Of a stretch of 64,000 nucleotides of DNA, positions 45,674 through 54,610 are shown in pieces. Source of the DNA: WTGU01 sp965200925 (GTDB lineage: Bacteria; Pseudomonadota; Alphaproteobacteria; UBA828); the NCBI GenBank assembly GCA_965200925.1, contig OZ241738.1, positions 1,550,001 to 1,614,000 on the forward strand. The letters are read 5' to 3'. Each line of letters begins with the position of its first letter. The first letter of the stretch is position 1. The position numbers and the translations under genes are program-made. The notes beneath the pieces were generated by a model. It made no database searches. It saw only the letters and a program-made list of their open reading frames with translations, and was not told where the DNA came from.

Positions 45674-45720
45674 TTGACATCCTATCCCATAAAATCCCAT
45701 GCTATCCCATCCTATCCCGG
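45674..45720 (+). promoter_or_regulatory. mraZ promoter with four-repeat MraZ box
   Basis: A 10-bp unit of the form nnnATCCCAT is repeated four times at 45681-45720; the last copy ends in CCCGG. On the complementary strand this gives TGGGA-N5, the arrangement reported for MraZ autorepression. TTGACA at 45674-45679 abuts the array as a -35 element, so bound MraZ would cover the promoter of the whole dcw cluster. No -10 at ideal spacing is obvious; TATCCC or TAAAAT within the repeats are candidates. Confidence 0.8.
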
Positions 45721-45771
45721 ATCAGGCCAGAGCGAACCGACCGGGGTTCGTAAACGCCAGGGAGCGGAACA

Positions 45772-46233
45772 GTGGCTCTTTATACCGGCGTGGCGTTCAA
45801 CAAGGTGGATCGGAAGGGACGGGTCTCGGTCCCTGCAACCTACCGCAACGCCTTGGCCAAACAGGGTCTCGACGGTATTGCCGCCTTCCCCGCGCCCCAC
45901 AAGCCGGCGGTGCAAGGTTCCGGGATGGACTGGCTTGAGAAGATCAGTGTCCGGTTCGACCAAACCGACCCGTTCTCGGAGGAGTTCGACGACGAGCGCA
46001 TGGCGCTCCTCTCTCAAGTTCGAGAGCTTGCCTTCGACGGCGACGGCCGCGTCACGTTGCCGGACGATCTGATCGCGTACGCGGGACTCTCGGATCAGGC
46101 CGCCATCGTCGGTCTCGGCAAGCACTTCCAGATATGGGAGCCGGCGGCATTCGAGGAAGCGCAGCGCGCAGCCAAGGCGAGCATCGGCGGGAGGCAGCCT
46201 GACCGCCCGCCGGCGCCCGGGGGCCGCGGATGA
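45772..46233 (+). CDS. mraZ: Transcriptional regulator MraZ
   Basis: MraZ is an AbrB-fold DNA-binding protein that represses its own promoter at the head of the dcw cluster. The 153-residue protein has two swapped-hairpin AbrB domains, with NKVDRKGRVSVPATYR (about 10-25) and FDGDGRVTLPDDLIAYAGL (about 83-101). The start is GTG at 45772 after a GGGAGCGG site. The C-terminal 20 residues are Pro/Gly/Arg-rich. The stop overlaps rsmH by 4 bp. Its likely operator lies just upstream. Confidence 0.95.
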   Translation: MALYTGVAFNKVDRKGRVSVPATYRNALAKQGLDGIAAFPAPHKPAVQGSGMDWLEKISVRFDQTDPFSEEFDDERMALLSQVRELAFDGDGRVTLPDDLIAYAGLSDQAAIVGLGKHFQIWEPAAFEEAQRAAKASIGGRQPDRPPAPGGRG

Positions 46234-47198
46234 GCGCGCGGGCGCACGTTCCGATCATGAAGGACGCGATGGTCGCCCTCATCGCGCCCCGGGACGGTGG
46301 CATCTATGTAGACGGCACCTTCGGCGGCGGCGGCTACAGCCAAGCGCTGCTCGAAGCTGCGTCCTGCAAGGTGTACGCGATCGACCGCGACGCGGAGGCG
46401 CTCTGCGGCGGCGCCGCCCTCGCGGCGCGCTTCGGCGGCCGGCTGGTCCTGATTCACGGCCGGTTCGCCGAGATGGCCCGCCTGCTGCTCCCCCACGATG
46501 TGACCGCCGTGGACGGCATCGCCCTTGATCTGGGGCTCTCCTCCCTTCAGCTCGACGACGCAGCGCGCGGCTTCTCTTTCCGCCGCGACGGGCCGCTCGA
46601 CATGCGGATGGATCAGGGCGGCGCGGGCCCCACGGCGGCCGATGTGATCAACGCCGTCTCGGAAGACGAATTGGCCGCGATCATCGCCGCCTTCGGCGAG
46701 GAACGCCGCGCCCAGGCGGTCGCGCGGGCGATCGTCGCGGCACGCGCGGACGCCCCGGTCACCCGGACGGGCCAACTCGCGGCGCTCGTGCGACCCGTCG
46801 CCGCCCGTCGGCGGCGCGACGGCATCGACCCGGCGACCCGGACCTTCCAGGCGCTGCGCATCCACATCAATGACGAGATCGGCGAGATCGAGCGCGGGCT
46901 CCGCCAGATCGAGCGCCTCCTGCGGCCCGGCGGCCGGGCGTTGGTGGTGTCCTTCCACTCGCTGGAAGACCGGCCGGTCAAGCGCTTCTTCCGGGAGCGC
47001 AGCGGGCGGGCGCAACCGAACCGCCATCGGCCGGACCCCGTCGCGAACCCGCCCGCGCCGACGTTCAGGCTCGTGACACGGCGGCCGCGCCGGCCGGACG
47101 CGACGGAAGTCGCGACGAACCCCCGCGCCCGCTCGGCCAGGATGCGAATCGCCGAACGGACGGCTGCGCCGGCGTGGCCGGAAAGGCGCGCGGCATGA
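46230..47198 (+). CDS. rsmH: 16S rRNA (cytosine(1402)-N4)-methyltransferase
   Basis: RsmH methylates N4 of C1402 in 16S rRNA using S-adenosylmethionine. The 322-residue protein has the cofactor region YVDGTFGGGGYSQALLEA, then GIALDLGLSSLQLDDAARGFSF, TRTFQALRIHINDE and VVSFHSLEDR, all family hallmarks. It is the standard second gene of the dcw cluster. Both ends overlap neighbours by 4 bp. Confidence 0.97.
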   Translation: MSARAHVPIMKDAMVALIAPRDGGIYVDGTFGGGGYSQALLEAASCKVYAIDRDAEALCGGAALAARFGGRLVLIHGRFAEMARLLLPHDVTAVDGIALDLGLSSLQLDDAARGFSFRRDGPLDMRMDQGGAGPTAADVINAVSEDELAAIIAAFGEERRAQAVARAIVAARADAPVTRTGQLAALVRPVAARRRRDGIDPATRTFQALRIHINDEIGEIERGLRQIERLLRPGGRALVVSFHSLEDRPVKRFFRERSGRAQPNRHRPDPVANPPAPTFRLVTRRPRRPDATEVATNPRARSARMRIAERTAAPAWPERRAA

Positions 47199-47512
47199 GG
47201 CGGATAGCGGTCATCGCATCGATCGGCGCGATCGTCGTCGCGATGCTCGCGCTGTTCATCGTGAAGTACGAGGTCAGGGACCTGGAACGCGCGCTCGCCG
47301 CTCTCGATCTCGAGAAGCAACGCCATGTCGAGGCGATCCGGGTGCTCCGTTCCGAGTGGAGCTACCTGAACCGTCCTGCGCGAATCGCCGACCTCACCGC
47401 GCGTTACCTCACGCTCGAACCCGTGCGGCCATGGCAGGTGCGCCAACTGCGGGCGAACGCGGGCGAGGCTTTCGCCGCCGCGGCGCTGGCCCATCAAGGA
47501 GACACGCGATGA
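47195..47512 (+). CDS. ftsL: Cell division protein FtsL
   Basis: A 105-residue bitopic membrane protein with a short cytoplasmic start, one transmembrane helix (about 3-23) and a periplasmic coiled coil (about 25-55, EVRDLERALAALDLEKQRHVE). FtsL bridges FtsB/FtsQ to FtsW-FtsI. The sequence is poorly conserved; RPARIADLTARYLTLEPVRP and its place between rsmH and ftsI support the call. ATG at 47195 overlaps the rsmH stop. Confidence 0.88.
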   Translation: MRRIAVIASIGAIVVAMLALFIVKYEVRDLERALAALDLEKQRHVEAIRVLRSEWSYLNRPARIADLTARYLTLEPVRPWQVRQLRANAGEAFAAAALAHQGDTR

Positions 47513-49251
47513 ACGATCTGTTCGTGCGCGGCTGGTGGCGCGCCCGTCGGACACCGGCCTCGGCGGCCGACGCGCGAGGAGCGTCGGACCCGCGCCTGAC
47601 AACCGCGCGCCGCCGGCTCCTCATCATGGCGGGCGCCTTCCTCCTGTGCTTCGGCACACTCGCCGCGCGGACCTTCGACGTCGCGGTGATCGGCGCGCCG
47701 GGCACCGTCGCCCGCAGCACCGCGACCGCGCCGACCGACTCCGCGGCGCGCGCCGATATCGTCGACCGGAACGGCATCCTGCTCGCCTCCAACCTGCCGA
47801 CCCACGCCCTCTACATAGAGCCCAGAGCGATCCCGGCTCCCCAGGAGGCCATCGCCGCGCTGGCCGGCGTCCTTCCCGACCTCGATCGAGACCGTCTGGC
47901 GCATCTCGCCGCGTCGGACAGAACCTTCGCCTGGGTTCGGCGCGACCTCACGCCCGAGCAAGCCCACGCCGTCAACCGGCTGGGCATTCCGGGGCTCGGC
48001 TTCAAGCGCGAGGAGCGGCGGGTCTATCCCCAGGGCCGCCTCCTCGCCCACGCGCTCGGCTATACGGACGTGGACAACCGGGGCCTCTCCGGACTCGAGA
48101 AGGCGGCCGACGAAGAGCTGCGACGGCGGGCCGCCGCCGGCGACGGACCGCTTGCCTTGTCCATCGACCTCCGCGTGCAGCACGCGCTCGCCGAGGTGCT
48201 CGAACGCACCATGACGGCGCATCGCGCGGCCGGTGCCGCCGGCATCGTCATGGACGTAGACAGCGGTGCGCTGCTCGCGCTCGTCAGCCTCCCGGCCTTC
48301 GATCCGAAGGCGCCGCACCGGAGCCGCCCGGCCGCGCGCTTCAACCGGGCGACCCTCGGCACCTACGAGCTCGGTTCCACCTTCAAGCCGTTCACGGCCG
48401 CGATGGCCCTCGACATGGGCTTGGCGCGGCTCGAAGACCGCTACGACGCCACCGAGCCTCTCAAGGTCTCGCGCTTCCTCATCCGCGACCACCACCCCGA
48501 GAACCGCTGGCTGACGGTGCCCGAAATCCTCGCCCATTCCTCCAACATCGGTGCCGCGCGCATGGCGGTGGATGTGGGACCGGAGCGCCAGAAAGCCTTC
48601 CTGAAGGCGCTCGGCATGTTCGAGCCCGTGCCGTTGGAAACGCCGGAGCGCGGCCGCCCGATCGTGCCGCGGCGCTGGGGCGACATCGCCACGATGACCA
48701 TCGGATTCGGCCACGGGCTGGCGGTCACGCCGCTCCATCTCGTCACGGGCTTCGCCGCGCTCGTCAACGGCGGGTTCCGGGTGACGCCCACGCTCCTCAA
48801 ATACGGCCCGAGCGAGCGGCCGGCGCCGCAGAGGGTGATCAGCGCCGAAACCTCGGCGGTCATGCGCAAGTTGCTTTACCTCGCGGTGGCGGAGGGCACC
48901 GGCGAGAAGGCCGAGGCCGCCGGCTATCTGGTCGGCGGCAAGACCGGCACCGCCGAAAAGGCGATTGGCGGCAGCTACCGGCGCTCCAGCCTGATTTCGA
49001 ACTTCGTCGGCGCGTTTCCGATCGACCGGCCGCGCTATGCCGTACTCGCGCTCCTGGACGAACCCAAGGGCACCCCGGAGACCTACGGCTTCGCGACGGC
49101 GGGGTGGACGGCGGCGCCCGTGGTCGGCGACGTCATCTCCCGGATTGGACCGATCCTCAGCATACCGCCGTCGACCGCCCCCGACGCGACCGGAGAGGAA
49201 GCGGCGCTGGCGCGGGCCGACAACGAACGGGGGCGGCATGCGTCTTTCTGA
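47509..49251 (+). CDS. ftsI: Septal peptidoglycan transpeptidase (PBP3)
   Basis: FtsI cross-links septal peptidoglycan and is anchored in the inner membrane by one helix (about 36-58). The 580-residue protein has a PBP dimerisation region, then the transpeptidase motifs: SxxK in YELGSTFKPFTA, SxN in AHSSNIGAA, and KTG in VGGKTGTAEK. ATG at 47509 overlaps the ftsL stop. The last 14 bp overlap murE. Confidence 0.97.
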   Translation: MNDLFVRGWWRARRTPASAADARGASDPRLTTARRRLLIMAGAFLLCFGTLAARTFDVAVIGAPGTVARSTATAPTDSAARADIVDRNGILLASNLPTHALYIEPRAIPAPQEAIAALAGVLPDLDRDRLAHLAASDRTFAWVRRDLTPEQAHAVNRLGIPGLGFKREERRVYPQGRLLAHALGYTDVDNRGLSGLEKAADEELRRRAAAGDGPLALSIDLRVQHALAEVLERTMTAHRAAGAAGIVMDVDSGALLALVSLPAFDPKAPHRSRPAARFNRATLGTYELGSTFKPFTAAMALDMGLARLEDRYDATEPLKVSRFLIRDHHPENRWLTVPEILAHSSNIGAARMAVDVGPERQKAFLKALGMFEPVPLETPERGRPIVPRRWGDIATMTIGFGHGLAVTPLHLVTGFAALVNGGFRVTPTLLKYGPSERPAPQRVISAETSAVMRKLLYLAVAEGTGEKAEAAGYLVGGKTGTAEKAIGGSYRRSSLISNFVGAFPIDRPRYAVLALLDEPKGTPETYGFATAGWTAAPVVGDVISRIGPILSIPPSTAPDATGEEAALARADNERGRHASF

Positions 49252-50704
49252 GCTAATGCCGCCGCCGTCGGAGCCGCCGCCGATGGACGTGGACATCCGG
49301 GGCCTCGCATCGGATTCGCGCGACGTGCGGCCGGGCTATCTGTTCGCGGCACTGGTCGGAACGCGGGCGTGCGGGATCGATTTCATCCCCGATGCCGTGG
49401 CGCGGGGCGCGGCGGCGGTCCTCGCGCCCGAAGGAACCGACCCGGACGCCGTCGGGCCCCGCGCCAAGCTGGTGACCGACCCCAACCCCCGGCGCCGCCT
49501 CGCCCTCATGGCGGCGCGTTTCCACAGCCCCCAACCCGAGGTGGTCGCCTGCGTGACCGGCACCAATGGCAAGACATCGGTCGCCGATTTCACCCGCCAG
49601 ATCTGGGAAACGTCGGGCCGCAAGGCGGGAACCCTGGGCACCCTCGGCGCGCGCGCCGAGGGCCTGTGCCGGCCGCTGCGGCACACGACTCCGGACCCGG
49701 TCACCCTGCACCGCGTCCTGGGCGAGCTCGCCGCCCGGAACATCGACCATCTGGCCCTCGAAGCCTCGAGCCACGGCTTGGCGCAGCACCGACTGGACGG
49801 CGTGAACGTTGCCGCCGCCGCCTTCACGAACCTGACCCGCGACCATATGGACTATCACACGGACAGAGCGGCCTACCTGAAAGCCAAAGCCGGCCTCTTC
49901 GAGCGGGTCATGGCCGCGAACGGAACCGCGGTGCTCAACGCCGACGACGAACATGCCGCAGGCCTCGCCGGGCGCTGCCGGGCGCGCGGGCTGCGCGTCC
50001 TGACCTTCGGGGCGAACGGTGTGGACCTGCGGCTGCTGCGCCGGCGGGACACACCGACCGGGCAGGATCTGTCGGTGGCGATTTTCGAGTTCGAGCACCG
50101 AGTCGCGCTTCCGCTGCCCGGCGCGTTCCAGGCCTGCAACGCGCTGGCGGCCGCCGGCCTCGCGCTGGCGACGGGGGTCGCGCCGGCGGCGGTCGTGGCG
50201 GCCCTGCGAACCCTGCGCGGCGTGCGCGGCCGGCTCGAACGAATCGCCGGGCACCCGGCCGGTGCCGCCGTCTTCGTGGACTACGCCCACACGCCCGACG
50301 CGCTGTCGGCGGCACTGCGCGCCGCCCGCCCGCTGGCCGCCGGGAAGCTCGTGCTCGTGTTCGGCTGCGGCGGCGAGCGGGACGCGGGCAAACGGCGCAC
50401 GATGGGTCGGGTCGCTGCCGCCCTCGCCGACCGGGTGTTCGTCACCGACGACAATCCACGCGGCGAGGATCCGACGGCCATCCGCCGGGCGATCCTCGAC
50501 GGCTGCCCCGGAGCGGTCGAGATCGGCGATCGCGGCGGGGCGATTCACACCGCCGTCCAATGCCTGAGCGGCGGCGACGTCCTGCTCGTCGCCGGCAAGG
50601 GCCACGAGCAGGGGCAGACGGTCGGCGATCGCGTGATCGATTTCGACGATGCCGCCGAGACCCGCCGCGCGCTGGCCCGGATGGCGGAAGGACGCGCGTC
50701 ATGA
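49238..50704 (+). CDS. murE: UDP-MurNAc-tripeptide ligase (meso-DAP adding)
   Basis: MurE adds meso-diaminopimelate to UDP-MurNAc-L-Ala-D-Glu. The 488-residue protein has the Mur ATP loop VTGTNGKTSVADF, THTPD-like DYAHTPDALSAALRA, and TDDNPRGEDP, the DNPR motif that marks DAP rather than Lys specificity. ATG at 49238 overlaps ftsI by 14 bp. The stop overlaps murF by 4 bp. Confidence 0.97.
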   Translation: MRLSELMPPPSEPPPMDVDIRGLASDSRDVRPGYLFAALVGTRACGIDFIPDAVARGAAAVLAPEGTDPDAVGPRAKLVTDPNPRRRLALMAARFHSPQPEVVACVTGTNGKTSVADFTRQIWETSGRKAGTLGTLGARAEGLCRPLRHTTPDPVTLHRVLGELAARNIDHLALEASSHGLAQHRLDGVNVAAAAFTNLTRDHMDYHTDRAAYLKAKAGLFERVMAANGTAVLNADDEHAAGLAGRCRARGLRVLTFGANGVDLRLLRRRDTPTGQDLSVAIFEFEHRVALPLPGAFQACNALAAAGLALATGVAPAAVVAALRTLRGVRGRLERIAGHPAGAAVFVDYAHTPDALSAALRAARPLAAGKLVLVFGCGGERDAGKRRTMGRVAAALADRVFVTDDNPRGEDPTAIRRAILDGCPGAVEIGDRGGAIHTAVQCLSGGDVLLVAGKGHEQGQTVGDRVIDFDDAAETRRALARMAEGRAS

Positions 50705-52125
50705 GGCGGCCTCCCGGCGCGCTTCCGCTCTGGACCTCGGCCGAGGCCGCCGCCATCACCGGCGGGCGGGCCGTCGTGCCCTGGGCCGCCGACGGCGTTT
50801 CGATCGACAGCCGGAGCACGGAAGCCGGCGACCTGTTCGTCGCCCTGGCCGGCCCCAACCACGACGGCCACGATTTCGTGGATGCGGCGTTCGAGCGCGC
50901 GGCCGCGGCGGCGATGGTGGCCCGCCGGCCCGTGAAACATCCCCCGGACGCGCCGCTGCTGATCGTCGTGGACACCTTCGAAGGCCTTCGCACCCTGGCG
51001 GTGCAGGCCCGCGCGCGGAGCGCGGCGCGCATCGTCGCCATCACAGGCAGCGTCGGGAAGACGGGAACCAAGGAACTGCTCGTCGCGGCCCTCGCGCGCG
51101 GCGGCCGGACCTGCGGGAGCGCGGGCAACCTCAACAATCATATCGGCGCCCCTCTCAGCCTCGCCCGTCTCCCGCGCGAGGCCGCTTACGGCGTGTTCGA
51201 AATCGGGATGAACCACGCGGGCGAGATCGAGCCGCTGTCGCGCCTCGTCCGCCCGCACGTCGCCCTGGTCACCACCATAGCGGCGGTCCACACGGAAATG
51301 TTCCCCGACCTGGATGCCGTGGCCGACGCGAAGGCGGAAATATTCGCGGGCCTCGAGCCGGGCGGCGTCGCGATCCTGAACCGCGACAACATCTATTTCG
51401 ACCGCTTAGCGAAGGCGGCGCGCAGGGCCGGGGCCGGGCGCGTCGTCGCCTTCGGCGAGAGCGCCGAGGCGGACGCGCGCCTCGTCGCGTGGCGCCCGAC
51501 CGGCACTGGCGGCACGGTGGCGGCGGTCTTCGAAGGTGCCGAGATCGAATACGAGATCGCCCTTTCGGGCCGGCACTGGGCGCTGAACAGCGTCGCCGCC
51601 GTGGCCGCCGCCGGCGCCGCCGGCGTCCCGATCGAACGCGCCGCCGGCGCGCTCCACACGGTCGCACCGATCGCAGGCCGGGGAAAGCGCCACCGGGTCG
51701 CGCTCGAAGACGGCGTCTGCACGTTGATCGACGAGAGCTACAACGCGAGCCCCGCGGCCGTTCGCGCGGCGATCGCGACGCTGGCCGAAACCACGCCCTC
51801 GCGGCCGGAGGGGCGACGCTTGGCCGTCCTCGGCGACATGCTGGAACTGGGCGATTCGGCCGCCCGGTGGCACGCCGACCTGGCCGGTGACCTCGAAGCG
51901 GCCGGCATCGACCGCGTCTTCACGGCGGGCGCGTTGATGGCCCATCTCCACCGCGCCCTCGCCCGCCCGCGCCGCGGCGCCCATGCGCCGGATTCGGAGA
52001 GCCTGATCGCCTCCCTGCGCGCCGCACTCCGCGCCGGCGACGTGATCCTGGTCAAGGGCTCGCTCGGGAGCCGCATGAGCCGGGTCGTGGAGGACCTGCT
52101 CGCGGACTCCCCCCGCCGGCCATGA
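50701..52125 (+). CDS. murF: UDP-MurNAc-tripeptide--D-Ala-D-Ala ligase
   Basis: MurF adds D-Ala-D-Ala to complete the UDP-MurNAc pentapeptide. The 474-residue protein contains the ATP loop ITGSVGKTGTKELL, GNLNNHIGAPLSLA, FEIGMNHAGEIEPLS and IDESYNASPAAVRAAI, which are MurF signatures. It is joined by ATGA to murE and followed by mraY after 15 bp. Confidence 0.97.
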   Translation: MRRPPGALPLWTSAEAAAITGGRAVVPWAADGVSIDSRSTEAGDLFVALAGPNHDGHDFVDAAFERAAAAAMVARRPVKHPPDAPLLIVVDTFEGLRTLAVQARARSAARIVAITGSVGKTGTKELLVAALARGGRTCGSAGNLNNHIGAPLSLARLPREAAYGVFEIGMNHAGEIEPLSRLVRPHVALVTTIAAVHTEMFPDLDAVADAKAEIFAGLEPGGVAILNRDNIYFDRLAKAARRAGAGRVVAFGESAEADARLVAWRPTGTGGTVAAVFEGAEIEYEIALSGRHWALNSVAAVAAAGAAGVPIERAAGALHTVAPIAGRGKRHRVALEDGVCTLIDESYNASPAAVRAAIATLAETTPSRPEGRRLAVLGDMLELGDSAARWHADLAGDLEAAGIDRVFTAGALMAHLHRALARPRRGAHAPDSESLIASLRAALRAGDVILVKGSLGSRMSRVVEDLLADSPRRP

Positions 52126-52140
52126 CGGAAGGGCCGCGCG

Positions 52141-53226
52141 ATGCTTTACAACCTCCTCTACCCGCTGTCGGATTCAGTCAGCCTCTTCAACGTCTTCCAG
52201 TATCTGACGTTTCGCACCGGGGCGGCGGTCCTCACGGCGCTGGTGATCAGCTTCGTCCTGGGCCCGCGCCTGATCCGCCTGCTGCGCGCGCGCCAGGAAG
52301 CAGGGCAGCCGATCCGCAGCGACGGGCCGCAGAGCCACCTGGTCAAGCAGGGGACGCCGACCATGGGCGGGGTCCTCAACCTGCTCGGCATCGCAGTGGC
52401 GACGCTCCTCTGGGCGGACCTGACGAACCCCTATGTGTGGGCCTTGCTGGCGGTCATGCTCGGGTTCGGCGCCATCGGCTTCGCCGACGACTATCTCAAG
52501 CTGTCGCAGCGCAGCAGCCGGGGCCTGGGCGGGCGCACCAAGCTCCTCCTGGAGGCGGCGCTCGCGCTGGGCGTCGTCTACTGGATCACCACGCTCCGGG
52601 AGACGCCGCTCGACCACGGCTTGGCACTGCCCTTCGTGAAATCGGTGCTGATCGACATCGGCTGGTTCTCCGTGCCCTTCGGCGCCTTCGTGCTCATCGG
52701 CGCGTCGAACGCCGTCAACCTGACCGACGGCCTCGACGGGCTCGCGATTGTGCCGATCATGATCGCCGGAAGCTGCTTCGCGCTGATCGCCTACATCGTC
52801 GGCAATTCGGTCTTCTCCGACTATCTCCAGGTGCACCACGTGCCCGGCACCGGCGAGCTCGCGGTCTTCTGCGGTGCCCTGGTGGGCGCCGGGCTCGGCT
52901 TTCTCTGGTTCAACGCCCCGCCCGCCATGGTTTTCATGGGCGACACGGGATCGCTGTCCGCGGGCGCGGCGCTCGGTGTGGTCGCGGTGATGACCAAGCA
53001 CGAGATCGTGCTCGCCATTGTCGGCGGCCTGTTCGTGCTCGAGGCGGTCTCGGTGATCGTGCAGGTCGCCTCGTTCCGTCTCCTGGGGCGCCGCGTCTTC
53101 GCCATGGCGCCGCTGCACCACCACTTCGAGAAGAAAGGGTTCGCGGAGCCGACCATCGTGATCCGCTTCTGGGTGATCGCGGTGATTCTGGCCCTGGTCG
53201 GGCTGTCGACCCTGAAGCTGAGGTGA
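52141..53226 (+). CDS. mraY: Phospho-MurNAc-pentapeptide transferase
   Basis: MraY moves phospho-MurNAc-pentapeptide onto undecaprenyl phosphate, making lipid I at the inner membrane. The 361-residue protein has ten predicted helices. It contains KQGTPTMGGVLN, FADDYLK (the Asp-Asp pair), NLTDGLDGLA and MAPLHHHFEKKGFAE, all conserved catalytic segments. Length and position are standard. Confidence 0.98.
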   Translation: MLYNLLYPLSDSVSLFNVFQYLTFRTGAAVLTALVISFVLGPRLIRLLRARQEAGQPIRSDGPQSHLVKQGTPTMGGVLNLLGIAVATLLWADLTNPYVWALLAVMLGFGAIGFADDYLKLSQRSSRGLGGRTKLLLEAALALGVVYWITTLRETPLDHGLALPFVKSVLIDIGWFSVPFGAFVLIGASNAVNLTDGLDGLAIVPIMIAGSCFALIAYIVGNSVFSDYLQVHHVPGTGELAVFCGALVGAGLGFLWFNAPPAMVFMGDTGSLSAGAALGVVAVMTKHEIVLAIVGGLFVLEAVSVIVQVASFRLLGRRVFAMAPLHHHFEKKGFAEPTIVIRFWVIAVILALVGLSTLKLR

Positions 53227-53230
53227 GCCG

Positions 53231-54610
53231 ATGATTCCTGTCCCGCTCTACCGAAACCGCACGGTCGCCGTCCTCGGGCTGGCGCGCTCCGGCCTGGCCG
53301 CGGCCCGTTCCCTGCGCGCCGGCGGCGCCCGTCTCCTCTGCTGGGACGACGACCCGGTCCGGCGCGCCGCGGCGCGAGCAGAAGGATTCGAGGTCGCCCG
53401 CCCCGACGCCGGCCGGGTCACCGCCCTGGTGCCGAGCCCCGGGGTTCCACTCGAACATCCCATGATCGCGGCCGCCGAGGACGCCGGGGCCGAGGTGGCG
53501 GGCGATGTCGAGCTCTTGTGGCGGACCCTGCCCGAGCCGCGCTACATCGCCGTCACCGGCACCAACGGCAAGTCCACGACGACCGCCCTCATCGGCCACC
53601 TGCTGCAAGCCGCGGGCGAGCGCCGCGTGCGCACCGGCGGCAATCTCGGGACGCCCGCGCTGGCGCTGGCGCCGGCGCATGGCGAGGGCACGATCGTCCT
53701 CGAGCTCTCTTCCTATCAGCTCGACCTGACGATCGAGGCGACCTTCGACGTCGCGGTGCTGCTCAACGTCTCGCGGGACCATCTCGAACGCCATCGGACG
53801 ATGGCGGCCTATGTCGCCGCGAAGCGGCAGATCTTCCGTCCCGGCCGCCTCGAAACGGCGATCGTCGGCATGGACGATCCGTATTCGCGGGCGCTTCACG
53901 ACGCGCTGCGGGCGCGGGGCGGCCTCCGTATCCGGACCGTGACCGCGGCGGGCCTGTCCGCCACCGGCGTTTCCGTCGCCGACGGCGTGCTCCACGAGGA
54001 GGGCGAGAGGGTGTGCGACCTCTCCGCCGCGCCGGCGCTTCCCGGAAGGCACAACTGGCAGAACGCCGCTGCAGCCTACGCGGCCGGGCGTGCCTGCGGC
54101 ATCGCGCCACGCGCACTGGCCCGGGCGATGCACCATTTCGAGGGCCTGCCCCACCGCATGGAGCGCATCGCCTGCGTCGACGGCATCCCGGTCATCAACG
54201 ACAGCAAGGCGACCAACGCCGACGCGGCGGCGCGCGCGCTGGCCTGCTTCGAGCGCGTCTACTGGATCGCCGGCGGACGGCCCAAGGCCGGCGGGATCGC
54301 CGCTCTGGCGCCTCTCTTCCCGCGAATCGCTCATGCCTTCCTCATCGGCGAGGCGGAGGACCGGTTCGCGGAGACGCTCGAAGGCGCGCTGCCCGTGACC
54401 CGCTGCGGCACGCTCGACCGCGCGGTGGCGGCCGCCCTCGACGCCGCCCGCCGCAACGGCCGGGAAGGCACGGTGGTGCTGTTCTCGCCCGCCTGCGCGT
54501 CGTTCGACCAGTTCGATGACTACCGGCAGCGCGGTGACACCTTCCGCGCGCTGATCCCCGACGCCGGCAACGAAACATCGGGGAGGAGGACGGCGGCGTG
54601 CATGGGGTAA
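53231..54610 (+). CDS. murD: UDP-MurNAc-L-alanine--D-glutamate ligase
   Basis: MurD adds D-glutamate to UDP-MurNAc-L-Ala in the cytosol. The 459-residue protein has the N-terminal Rossmann segment VAVLGLARSGLAAARSL, the ATP loop VTGTNGKSTTTALIG, LLNVSRDHLERH and NDSKATNADAAARAL, all characteristic. Its TAA overlaps the candidate starts of ftsW. Confidence 0.97.
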   Translation: MIPVPLYRNRTVAVLGLARSGLAAARSLRAGGARLLCWDDDPVRRAAARAEGFEVARPDAGRVTALVPSPGVPLEHPMIAAAEDAGAEVAGDVELLWRTLPEPRYIAVTGTNGKSTTTALIGHLLQAAGERRVRTGGNLGTPALALAPAHGEGTIVLELSSYQLDLTIEATFDVAVLLNVSRDHLERHRTMAAYVAAKRQIFRPGRLETAIVGMDDPYSRALHDALRARGGLRIRTVTAAGLSATGVSVADGVLHEEGERVCDLSAAPALPGRHNWQNAAAAYAAGRACGIAPRALARAMHHFEGLPHRMERIACVDGIPVINDSKATNADAAARALACFERVYWIAGGRPKAGGIAALAPLFPRIAHAFLIGEAEDRFAETLEGALPVTRCGTLDRAVAAALDAARRNGREGTVVLFSPACASFDQFDDYRQRGDTFRALIPDAGNETSGRRTAACMG

